Shown here piece by piece: positions 37,401 through 47,232 of a stretch of DNA of 64,000 nucleotides. The DNA is taken from positions 13,144,001-13,208,000 of the forward strand of contig CM121341.1 in the NCBI GenBank assembly GCA_051530055.1, in the 5' to 3' direction. This stretch comes from Neoechinorhynchus agilis. Taxonomy: Eukaryota > Acanthocephala. Position 1 is the stretch's first letter, and each line of letters starts with the position of its first letter. Both the position numbers and the translations under genes were made by a program. The notes beneath the pieces were generated by a model that was not told where the DNA came from, made no database searches, and saw only the letters and a program-made list of their open reading frames with translations.

Positions 37401-38064
37401 TGCCAATATGACGAATAAATCTCACAAGACTAAGCGGCTATTTGTCGTCCATGGAAAATAAATTCCGCTATCTTAGTTGAACATTGGGAACAGGGTGATA
37501 TTTCAAATCGCTTTACTCATGGTTCCGAAAAATGAAATGCGACTATAATTTTGTACCTGAAATCAATAAAAAATTCTATTTCTTTAAAAACGTTAATCTT
37601 TATCTCATTAAATGCAAGATTATTTTCCTAATTGCATTACAAGACCATTTAAAAATCAATGCCCAGATCACATTATTCAACGACAAAAAATTGCTAAATA
37701 TTATGCCATACAAAAATTCTAACTTCAGAGACTAGAATGCACTTTTCTTGCCTCGATTCATTTCGTCGCTCACGCACTCGTGCGCATTCAACACTGAAAA
37801 AGTATTACGTGAGCTTAGGGTTTTGCACATAATTGAAAAACGGGATCCATTTCCGTTGGGGTTTGGCATAAAGACTTGGTGAGGCCCAATGCAAACTTCG
37901 TCGCAAACAAATTGCATAACTTTGGTCGCAGTATGTTTGTGCTACTATTAGCATTCTCAGCTGCAGAGGAGAACTGTGCCATCATCGGCGTCCGCTTTCT
38001 AAGTTATCCCATCCTTTAACAACTGGTTACCCAAAACTGAGCGTTGTAGAGACGGTTTTTCTAC
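34473..38064. other. long intergenic region without recognised gene
   Basis: ORFs of 60-126 codons occur on both strands (34476-34853, 36937-37317, 37532-37735), but none shows a domain, signal peptide or splice-compatible extension. A 61-codon minus-strand ORF (37917-37732, with ATG) has four cysteines and could be a small exon, unproven. No RNA gene or repeat shared with the rest of the window is seen. Confidence 0.4.
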
Positions 38065-40066
38065 ATGGAAGAGTCCGAAGAACAAAACGAAACGGCTTCT
38101 TTGCTCAAGGGCATTCTTGAGTCCTGTGATAATACCGATCCCGAATCTCTTGCTAAGCCATTGTTTCTTTTTTTGCTCTTAAAAGAAGAAACAATGTAGT
38201 GAATCACTGATAAGAGAATCCCGATTGACTTCTGAGATGCTTTTGAAATATTTAAAGTTCAATACAAATGAAGTCTCGGATATTTTAAAAGCAGCTACAT
38301 ACATCTTAGTCGAAAATCAGTATTTCGAACCGGGCTTGTTTGTCCAAGACCCACCTAAAATGTTTCGACTCGCAAAAAGCTCTTTAATAGACATGTTCGC
38401 CATTTCAAATCTTATCCGAACTTACATTCAATGCGTGTTCCCAAAACTTTCAATTCTAAAGACCACTCTTGAACAGTTCATATTTAGTCCAAAATCACTC
38501 TGCTTCGCTATCATCGGAATAGTTAGATTTTTCAATAAAAGTTCAATGGAGTATCATCGAATGCGAGCGTTTATCCATCTTCAGTTACCTCAAATACTGG
38601 AATCGTCTATCGAGCTTATTAGTAAATGTTGCGAGGAATTACATATCGATTTGCCTGATATGGACCGCCGATCGGGTTATTTACCTTTGTCCGCCATTGC
38701 ATCCGATCCACGCATTTTGTTCGACAATTATGAAAAAGAAGTTCCGTGGATTTTGGCAGATGACAGTATCGACCAGCAAATGTACTGCGACGAAATCGCT
38801 GGTACTGTAAATCGATTCTCGACCAAATCACAGTCTGGTTTTATGACGGGATCTGATTACGGATGTTTAGCATTGGCAAGGTTTTGTCTCGATTCAGGTT
38901 TTGATCCAAATTGTGATTCTCATCTCAATTCGTGGATCAATTACATTATAAAGTGGAGGTCAGTTGACGTGGAGATAGTCGGCGACGACGATGTCGGGAA
39001 TTGGTCTTCGTGGCTGTCTGGAGCCGTGACCAATATTCATAATTGGTTAACTCGAGAAACGACTCTAGAGGACGCTTATAAAATAACCGTTTCCTCACGT
39101 CGATTCTCATCGGTCACAATCGTGCTTAATTATCTTGTCGCTGCATCCAAAGTGCGAATGGGTCTTACGAATTCAGGAAAGATTGAACGCTTAGACAAGA
39201 TTGCGAAAAACATAGAAACGGCAATGAAAGAGGATATTGAGTGTCCTCCACATGAAGACTTTGATACGAGGATTTTGTTTGCCTTTAAAATCATCGAGCA
39301 GCACAATTTGACGAATTAGAACGTTATCCATGTGGAACTAATCCTTATCCAGATGGATTGCGCTCGATCAGATTCAGTCATAAGAAATAAGCTCGAGATT
39401 GCTCATTGTACGGAGAGCGAGGATTTACCCAAAATCGGCCATATAATCCCAGCGGCCACTCATCTTGATAGAGATGATTTTCAGCAACTCCTAGGCTGGA
39501 TTTTCTCCAGAATTCCACAGAAAAACATGAAACCTACAAGAGCTCGACTATGTTCAATGGCAACGTCACTTACAATGTTAAGACCTGAGTACGCGTTTGA
39601 AAAGATATATCGGGATTATGTCGAGGTATTAAAATGCAAAAACGAAAAGGAATTAATATCTGGTCCCTATAATCAAACAATAATTATCTGTTCGAGATTA
39701 TCAGCCCTTCTTTCCTCAAGTGATTATCAATTAAAAATTCAAGAGTATTTTCATACTACTGTTGAGAAACTCATAACCGAAGTTTCTATTATTACCTCGC
39801 CGGTTGACGGCTACTTTATATTTCGGATTCAATTCGTGATTAACCTTTCACATCAAATGGTCGAATCGAATATCGGCAATTTCAAAATACCTTCACGACT
39901 TTCCAATATTATTATATCGCTTAACATGGATGGTATTAAAATCGATCGGATACTATGGATCACTGATGACTATAGTAATGTAACCGAACATTTACGAAGC
40001 AAGCAGTATTTAAATTCAACGAGGTCCGCTATTGCAAAAATATTTGCCGGCAGTGTAAACCAATAA
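38065..40066 (+). CDS. large helical protein of unknown family, with in-frame TAG
   Basis: Starts at ATG 38065 (MEESEEQNETASLLK). A 37-bp intron (38163-38199, GT...TAG, phase 2) joins SLAKP to ESLIRESRL. The frame then runs open to 39316, meets TAG at 39317-39319 and continues open in the same frame to 40066, giving about 650 residues in all. The protein is rich in Leu/Ile helices without transmembrane character, resembling HEAT-like or armadillo-type scaffolds. A recognisable acidic loop is VEIVGDDDVGNWSSWLSG. I do not recognise the family. The TAG may lie in a small 3n intron (for example GT at 39288 to AG at 39353), be a genuine stop, or mark decay. Continuity of composition on both sides favours one gene. 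Confidence 0.55.
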
Positions 40067-40129
40067 ATTTGCTTTAGAAATTTTTTCGACGAAAATATTA
40101 TCGATTTATAGAGATTATTAATCTCATTT

Positions 40130-41240
40130 GTCGTTCCTAGAATGCTTGCTGCGTTGCCTCTTTGGATCGCGAGGCTGATCCTCTCAATGAGGAAGCTATG
40201 TTCCCTGCGATCTCCTTTGGCGGCAGTTAGGAGGCGACCAAGTTCTTTGCAGAATTTGCGGGCTGCCGATCCCAAAGCCCACTTGGGTTTCCGCGCCAAA
40301 AGGAAGGAACTGGTTATGCTGCTGCAATTTAGCATACTTTGCTGCTTTCTTCTTTTCAGCGGCCGTCGCAGCACCTCCAGGTCCAGTCATGGCATCTTGT
40401 TGATTGGAGGGTACGGCGAGTCGACAAACGTCGTGTCCCAAATCAGACACTTGCCCTGTTTCCATGGAAAAATTGTCATTCCGTCGGGACGCTTTCCATC
40501 CGAGCGACAAAGATGATTGGACTCCATGATAGTCGGTACGTGTATCGAGTTGAGGGCTCTGCTTATTATTGCGTTGAGCTTCGCGTGTCTTGCTATACGT
40601 CCTCTTGATTTTTGCCAAGGGGCGTGCATATTGCAAGACCCAATCTAAGGGCGACAGAGATCCTTAAAGTTTAGTCGTCCAACCGAGTCCCAAGATTACT
40701 GATGGGTAAAGCATTCAACCAAGCTCCAACTTTGGAGAAGCTAGCAACAAGTCGGACTCCAGATATCCCGTCAATTAGGCTTTTGAGTGTATTATAAACA
40801 AGGGGTTCATCCCAAGAAAACTGAGTATGAGGATCGGCCTGAGCTTGCTGACCTGTCTTTGAGTGCCACACTGAAATTCCACGATTAAGAACATCACACG
40901 AATCGGCTAGACCATCTCCAATAATAGCAGTTTGCAAGTTCGAGGTTCGATGCATCGAGGAGATGAATACGGGAAGTGCCAAATCAGTAACACTTCTAAA
41001 ACCCAATCCTACGTACTTGATGGGTAAAGTAGCTTGGCGCCAGGCGACGTTTGTGATGCGTTCAAGATGTACCCTCAGAACGTTGTCCAGTTTCAGTAGG
41101 TTTCGGTGATGTTCGAAATACGGGGCTGCTCGTATCTTATACATAAGCATCGGTATATGAAGGCAATTCTTAATCAAGAAGAGAGCCTCATGTGCATTCA
41201 GTTCTTGAGCGCGGGGGGGGGACAATAGATCGATCTTCAT
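40130..41240 (-). mobile_element. LINE (RLE-type) 3' half, decayed
   Basis: The minus-strand frame 41240-40671 matches the post-RT region of the LINE at 52.2-52.9 kb (NAHEALFLIKNCLH, VAWRQATLPIKYVGLGFRSV, SFSKVGAWLNALPISNLG). The frame is then broken, and 40629-40387 gives GRIARHAKLNAIISRALN and the SDGKRPDGMTIFPW endonuclease-type block, with a further shift into 40540-40196 (GAATAAEKKKAAKYAKL, then VETxxG-like). The RT core is absent, so this is a 5'-truncated copy. A run of G residues lies at about 41211-41220 near its truncated edge. Confidence 0.85.
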
Positions 41241-41358
41241 TAGTTCCTTAATTACTGCGACAATATCTTCGGAATAATTTTAAAGACCGCTCACAAGATA
41301 GACTAGTAATTTGGATATATAAGTTTGACGGTTTAAGTCTGACAAAATGAAGAAATAA

Positions 41359-41601
41359 TTATTTAATTAGATACGTTCGTTTGCAGATAGAATTGAAGTT
41401 CTCAGAATTATGAAACCCTCGTGTATTCATCTCAAAGTTGCCAAAAGGGAAATGCTCGTAATTATTTGGTTTTGCTCTTATAAATGTTAAAGTTTTCAAA
41501 TGAACCTCAATGCTTTGTATATTTAGACCGGGCAAGTAAAACAAAACATTCGTAAAAATCAGTGCAACCTTAAGTAAACGCACGATTTTGTTCGTTGACA
41601 T
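41359..41601 (-). CDS. possible small secreted peptide
   Basis: An 80-residue ORF beginning ATG at 41601 (MSTNKIVRLLKVALIFTNVL), with an N-terminal stretch like a signal peptide and then a Cys-free polar body. No family recognised and no clear splice or polyadenylation context, so it may be chance. Confidence 0.2.
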   Translation of the reverse strand: MSTNKIVRLLKVALIFTNVLFYLPGLNIQSIEVHLKTLTFIRAKPNNYEHFPFGNFEMNTRGFHNSENFNSICKRTYLIK

Positions 41602-42075
41602 TATAGATTTAATTTTTTGAAATAAAAACTTGGAAATGCACAAGAAATCTCAAATTAATAAATAGAAAAATGATAGTTCAAAACAGATTTAAGTTATTAA
41701 GAAATCACTCAGTTTCTCAGCCCAAAATGAACCCGAAACGAAGGTTTTCTTGAATACAAAATCGTTTCCCAGTGCGCTTTTGGTCTTAGGTAGCGTTAAA
41801 GGTAATGATTCATCTCTAACCTTTCCTAAAACACGACGGAATAAATTTGTTCTAAACTAATGCATCCCCTCCTCAAGTCTACAAAGTCCATCCGTACAAC
41901 AACGAAAAATGGTCTTATTGTAAATGTCGAGACGATCCGTCTGGATGTCACTCTTACCCTAAAATATGTAAAAGCGACCCTTGTGGCTTTACATCTAACT
42001 AGAATTCGCCACACTATAAAACCACGACATATTCTTTTAAAACTCGTGTAACATTTCTCGAATAGTAGACCAGTA
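41602..42075. other. intergenic, nothing recognised
   Basis: About 470 bp upstream of the proline-rich gene. Opposing short ORFs at 41826-42051 are antisense to each other and look spurious. Confidence 0.4.
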
Positions 42076-43400
42076 ATGTGGACTAAAACCCAGTCAACGT
42101 CTATCGATGCGAATTCTCCAGAAGAGAAAATCAGATCGGACTACCACACGGACTACAAGATAAGCTCGGAAACCCATGGATCATCTTACGGTAGTGATGA
42201 GCGGCACAAGTATACGAGTGAGGCGTATGTTGATACTAGACGAAATAACTCCATTGAAAATGGGTCATCCTTGATGGTTTATCCGCTTGAAAAATACAAG
42301 ATTCAGCAGGATCCATGTCCGATTGTGATTCGAAAACTGCTTGCGAAAAACGGAACTCATTTGAGACAAAATGTAATCGTACGATATTTCCGACCACCAA
42401 AATTACCAACACCAGGCCCATTGATCATCCGGGAAATAAGAGCTCCACAGATCCCACCGGCACCGCCTTTGGTCATTCGTCAGCGGCCCCCAAATCCACC
42501 TTCTAATATACAACCACTCATATTACGAGAACGACCTCCATTGCCTCCCAAAGTAGATACTCAAGCAAAGATAATCACTAAGAAATTGCCGCCATTGCCT
42601 CCACCCGCCAGGCAGCTTATTTTACATGCAAATGAGCTCTCTATGTGGGTCTTGAGAACTCATTAGAGTAGAGAGATATCCACCGATGCCACCGAAACCA
42701 CGAGATATCATCATTGAACGTTGGCTGCCTTATCAAGCGGCTCAAAGACGAAAAGTGATTTACCAACGAGCTCATGATTCAGGTGTGATGTACACACCAA
42801 AAAAGAATATGATTATTCAGTATCAATACCCAAAGACTCATGTCGAACGCGTATTTCAACGAGAGGAGGCTGTCGAAGCCGATCCTCGACTGTACGTATC
42901 CAAATTCGGATATTCCTTAATGGACAGTGTTTCTCTCGAACACAGTGCCAGACAGATCGGAGTCGTTGAGGACATTGTAAGTTTGAATGAGTGTTGAATG
43001 CCTTTACTTTTTTTGACGAGTTTAGAGTGTTCCGATCGGTGAATCTGTTTGCTCGAGTGAACCGAATTACTTATACGAGTCAAACAACCATGCGACGAAT
43101 CCTTCAACCGATCATTTTATGTCCGAGTTGTATGCTGCGAACATTAATACGGGAAGAGTTAGTTCTCCACTCACGTCTGAGATACTTGTGAACGATCAAG
43201 ATATCAACAGTGTCGGTGAAAGTAAAGAATGGTCCTCTAACGCAACGCTGGGTGCTGGATACGACTCTGGGATTTATATGCCGGATCGTGATTACCGAAA
43301 TTCGTCTTACCTGGAAAGTAATGGAATTAAAGATAACGATATCTTTTATAGAAGTTCAGAGGCAGATATCAGAGGGGAAAATGTTTCTAATTATATTTGA
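42076..43400 (+). CDS. proline-rich repeat protein, family unknown
   Basis: Three exons (42076-42644, 42667-42976, 43026-43400) with consistent phases give about 417 residues. The N terminus is polar and Tyr/Ser-rich. Then come about seven degenerate repeats of the form P-hydrophobic-I-(I/V)-R-x-R-x-P-P-x-P-P (PLIIREIRAPQIPPAPP, PLVIRQRPPNPP, PLILRERPPLPP, KIITKKLPPLPPP, then VERYPPMPPKPRDIIIERW). A basic block WLPYQAAQRRKVIYQRA follows. The C-terminal exon is Ser/Asn/Tyr-rich and ends SNYI. The repeat resembles short beta/proline alternations of cytoskeletal or cell-cortex proteins, but I cannot name it. Intron 1 is only 22 bp (GT...TAG); intron 2 is 49 bp (GTAAGT...TTTAG). Confidence 0.7.
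42645..42666 (+). other. 22-bp GT-AG intron candidate
   Basis: Begins GTGGGTC and ends CATTAG. Removing it joins NELS to IVERYPPMPPKPR, restoring the repeat pattern in frame. No other donor or acceptor in the neighbourhood gives a compatible phase without deleting obvious coding repeats. Confidence 0.6.
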
Positions 43401-43877
43401 TTTAGAATTTTCAATAAATCCATATAATCGTATAAAGAAAATCCTTCGTGATAAACATGTTAAAATTGTGGTGAATATACTGGCCCGGTTAAGCTTATTT
43501 TATTGAATTGAGAGATATTTCGAATGAGGAAGCCTCATCAGTCATCTAAAAAGTTTTGTAAAACCATATATCTAATTTTTTGCGGAAAATCGGTGGATGG
43601 TAAATTTTGAATGCTTATGTATGAAGCCTTTTATTAGCCTTTAAACGATGATATAAAACCAAAAGGCAGAGGCTTTCAGCTTTTAAATTTGCGACTTCGT
43701 CCAGAAATTCAGTATTACCAATCGATTTTATTAATGCATGGAATCCATTTGAGGGATAGTCCTTCATAAAAAATTTCTTGATACCTTAATGGAGTGAAAA
43801 AAGTGCAAAAGCATTCTCGGATGACTCATTTGTTCGCGGAAAGGAACGTTTGACATTTCGTAGTGTGAAAACTCTCA
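43401..43877. other. intergenic with a PLE-like end
   Basis: At about 43500-43545 the minus strand reads GACTGATGAGG, CTTCCTCATTC, GAAATATC, the same motif order as the satellite module and the element at 46.0 kb. Otherwise nothing recognised. Confidence 0.4.
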
Positions 43878-45496
43878 ATGATTCAACTTCCACCCATATC
43901 GGATTCTTATATTAGCGAACAGGACGATCGTGATCGATCGTACGCTCTAAAGTTCCTCTGTTTCCTAAAATCTGTTAGTTTACATGGAAAACCACGAAAA
44001 TGGCTGCCATTGTCCAATTTTTCCATTTCACACGACATTCGCCAAGGCCGCATTGGCACTTGTTGGATTTTAAGTGCTATATACGCGATAAGGTGTCGCC
44101 CAGACTTGATTCACAGATTAGTTCGCCGGATCGACGGCCAGCATTGGTCGTTCCAGATTTGGGTTAACGGAAAGGAAGAGCACGTCGAGGTGTATTTATA
44201 GATCTTTTATATTGTGAAAGATCTATAGATTTAGATGATCTTGTACCATGTTCAAAAGACGGGATGCCCCTTTGTTCATTTGGAAACGATAGCTGGATGG
44301 TAATGGCGGAGAAGGCCGTTGCGGCCGTACGTGGTTCGTATTTTAGACTCCACAGTGGTAGAGTTGACCAAGGACTTCAGATGTTGACCGGTAAACCCGT
44401 GTTCCAGATATCAGTTCAAGATTGCTGGAGTGATTTAAAACAAGCTTTGAGCCGAGGACATATAGTGTGTTGTAGTGTAAGACTTGGATGGGTATCGATT
44501 GCCTTGAATGCAGTGACATCCAGTCGCTTTGAAAACTGTCACGCCTTCTCCATTCTATCTCTAACGGAAACATCAAAGGGGAATAAAATGATCAAAGTGT
44601 TCAATCCTTGGGGAGACTCTTTGAGTAGTTCGTTGATGAGCCGATTTGTGTATGGTGGTGAGCGATACTGCGGTCCAACTACGTGGATTCCTTTTCATCA
44701 ATTCGTTCAATACTTGATATCGATCAGTGAGTGTTACACAAGCTACACTCATCAAGTTAGCGAAACCATTTTCCCATTTAAAGTCCTTAAATTCAAAGGA
44801 GTTGAAGAAGTAAACTCTTTTAAACTAGAACCGGGCTTTAAAGCAACGGTTTGCGTCGAAGTGTTTATTGACGTCCACGAAGATTACCTGTCTAACTGTT
44901 TACTAATACTTCAATCCGGAACTAATATACAAATCCATACTTCCAGGGACTTTTACATGTGCCGTAAAATCGAACCAATTGATCAAACGCTCACTATAAC
45001 ACCAGTTTGCCTTAATAATTTAGCGAGGATAATTGTAAGCGTTCACAGTTACGAAAATGTTTCCTTTGGGTTAAATGAGCGTCTTAATTCAAAGACTGTT
45101 CGAGATACACTTTTAACAGAAACGCTCAATAAAGGACAATGTTTAGAATGCGGTTTTGGTTTTAAGTTCTACCAATTACGATTTGATGAAACAGCTATTT
45201 GTTTGGTCGGCTATGCAGCAACTGAAACCGTTCATTGTCTCACTGAAGTACTTATCAAAGAACCGCTCAAATATGCCGGAAGCAGTCGACAGAAGTTTGT
45301 GACCAATGATATAGTAAAACAATCTAACGTAATGATTTTAAATCTCGTTTTAGGCGTCAAGAGCGCAATAGATGTAAAGTGTACGGCGTGGAAGTTGATG
45401 TGTGATGGCGAAAGTACCCTAGCATCGTCGGACTTTTATAATATCCACACGTCGGTTCTATTCGATGATTTAGATATATCTGGAGTAAGTGGTTAA
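43878..45496 (+). CDS. calpain-family cysteine protease
   Basis: Two exons (43878-44191 and 44221-45496) joined by a 29-bp intron in phase 2 encode about 529 residues. Catalytic Cys is in IRQGRIGTCWILSAI, His in NCHAFSILSL and Asn in VFNPWG, so the papain-like calpain triad is complete. The junction restores VSIDLDDLVPCSKDG, equivalent to the VDDxLP block of calpains. Beyond the protease core (about residues 1-290) is a beta-rich C-terminal region (about 300-529) like the C2-like (CBSW) domain. No EF-hand domain, MIT domain or zinc finger is seen, so it is a non-classical calpain. The sequence before the active site is short. Calcium dependence cannot be judged. Likely cytosolic. Confidence 0.85.
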
Positions 45497-45778
45497 TCGG
45501 ACATGGTACAAATATTACTTGTTAAGTGTATTTGAAGTGACCATCTCCTACACGGCTAATTAATACAGATAACGTTTTTGGGTAAGAGAAGCGGTTGAAT
45601 CACTTGGACTCTTCACCATACGCGGTAAAGAGTTTGTACACCCCCGTCCGGATTCTCAGATACCTCCCGAGGATGCGGGGCAAATCTTTCAGTTTAGTCC
45701 CTTTAACGAGGTATTTCGTCCATCCGCGATATCGTGGATTTTGAACCATTTTACCACCCTGAAACAGAAACTCAGGCT

Positions 45779-45840
45779 CAAGTCCACTGAACCACCTCGA
45801 CTTCACTACCGAATGTACAAATTCAGCCATTTTATGCCCA
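45779..45840 (-). repeat. dispersed tRNA-like repeat, copy 2
   Basis: The minus strand reads TGGCTGAATTTGTACATTCGG, then GTCGAGGTGGTTCAGTGGAC; related to 63890-63955 and 729-790. Confidence 0.4.
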
Positions 45841-45978
45841 AGGAAAATAATTAGCCTTGCAAGGGATGGTCACTCCAAATGCACCTGAATGTTACTGGCT
45901 AGCGTAACATAAGATAAAGCAAATATCAGTGTTCAATTAAAAGGCAATGTATCCGTTTCAGCGCTTTATCATTAAGTT

Positions 45979-46126
45979 AGAGTTGTGGTGATCATAATCC
46001 CACATAAAAGATATTTTATTGAATTGAAATATTTCAAACGAGGAAGCGCCACCTCATTAGTCATTGTAAACTACAAAAAATCAATAAAATATATTTTATC
46101 CGTGAGATTATGATCACCAAAACTCC
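45979..46126. mobile_element. foldback module related to the 641-bp satellite
   Basis: Outer arms AGTTGTGGTGATCATAATC and GATTATGATCACCAAAACT are inverted repeats. Inside are CATAAAAGATATTTTATTGAA and TCAATAAAATATATTTTATC. The same order of parts occurs inside each satellite monomer, so this is a solitary relative of the satellite core. No ORF. Confidence 0.65.
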
Positions 46127-46494
46127 AATTCACCATCCCGAAGGATTTCCTATCGATGAGTTCGATCACGATTTTAAGATAAACAATAGAACACACTTTA
46201 AAAATTTCCGTCAAATCGTCCTATTCCATCAAAGCGGGCAATCGTCAAGAATTCATTACTAGGTTAAATTTTTATTTTCGTAACGTTTAACACTTAGACT
46301 ATTCCAAATGATAAAAGTATGATTTCAAATAGTTTTTCTAGAAGGTAATTAAAGTGAAGTTAAAAAGTATCCGCTTAACGTTTACCAGTTCATTAAAATC
46401 TTACATAACAGAGGGGCTATCAATTTAAGGAAACTTTAAGGGACAAAAATATATTTATTAGTAATAAACAACTTACATTTTGAACATTAAAAAG

Positions 46495-46887
46495 TCACGC
46501 GGAAGTATAAGGGAACTTCCTGAACAGACTGTTATTAACAGCGCATGTATTAAATCGGTCTACGATTTGGAATTGCAAACGTATTTCCCTTGATGAATAT
46601 CTCAGCATTAATGGAATAGTAAGAAGAGCGACGAGTAAACCAAGAACGATTCCCATAAGACTTTGGTACAAAGCATATCGTGAGTAGATCGCCGCAACGA
46701 CAGGTGAGTAGATTGGACTATCTTTCACGAGTAGTTCCTTACATTGAACAGAATTTCGAAGAGCACAGATTCCGAGTGGAGGAAATGTGTAAACTGAAAC
46801 AAGACTGACTAAAAAGTACGAGCGGATCTTAAAGTGCGGAATAATGATCCGCTTGATTGGATAATCTCTTATGCCAACAATGTACAA
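46495..46887 (-). CDS. CD225/dispanin-like membrane protein exon
   Basis: An open frame without in-frame ATG near its start, so it is probably the last exon of a spliced gene. It encodes a first hydrophobic segment with FPPLGICALRNSVQCKELL, then a polar loop, then a second helix (SLMGIVLGLLVALLTIPLML) and a short tail. The PLGI-A-x-x-x-S core between two helices is the hallmark of the CD225/dispanin (IFITM-like) family, whose members are small two-helix proteins of plasma or endosomal membranes. A possible acceptor lies just upstream near 46890-46905. The first exon was not located. Assignment rests on this one motif. Confidence 0.45.
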   Translation of the reverse strand: MYIVGIRDYPIKRIIIPHFKIRSYFLVSLVSVYTFPPLGICALRNSVQCKELLVKDSPIYSPVVAAIYSRYALYQSLMGIVLGLLVALLTIPLMLRYSSREIRLQFQIVDRFNTCAVNNSLFRKFPYTSA

Positions 46888-47232
46888 AAAAATAGAATTC
46901 TATTGAACATTCTTGGAGCTAAATTAAAATCACTCATGAATGTCAGCGTTAATTTCTAAATACCGAAATAATTACGATTACCATAGAAACAATTCGAAAA
47001 AAATATGATTTGGAATAAACCGATTTTAGAATAGTTTTGAGCCTCAGCGAACAAAATAAAAGCATAGATCTTTACTAGCACAAATGGACCAGTTGGACAA
47101 CATGATCTTTAAAAAATGCGCTTTTAACCTAGAAATGACTAATCATAATAGCTGCGATTTTAGAATCCTTTATTGATAAAACGAGAATGATTTTTCGGAC
47201 ATAGGCATCCGCATACACCCACATTGTAATCG
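46888..47232. other. intergenic, nothing recognised
   Basis: May contain the missing first exon of the CD225-like gene, but I could not identify it. Confidence 0.3.

Larger units (their letters stand above)
45497..46494. other. intergenic with two repeats
   Basis: Holds a dispersed tRNA-like repeat (45779-45840) and a foldback module (45979-46126). A minus-strand ORF at 45830-45600 overlaps the former and has no recognised domain. Confidence 0.5.
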
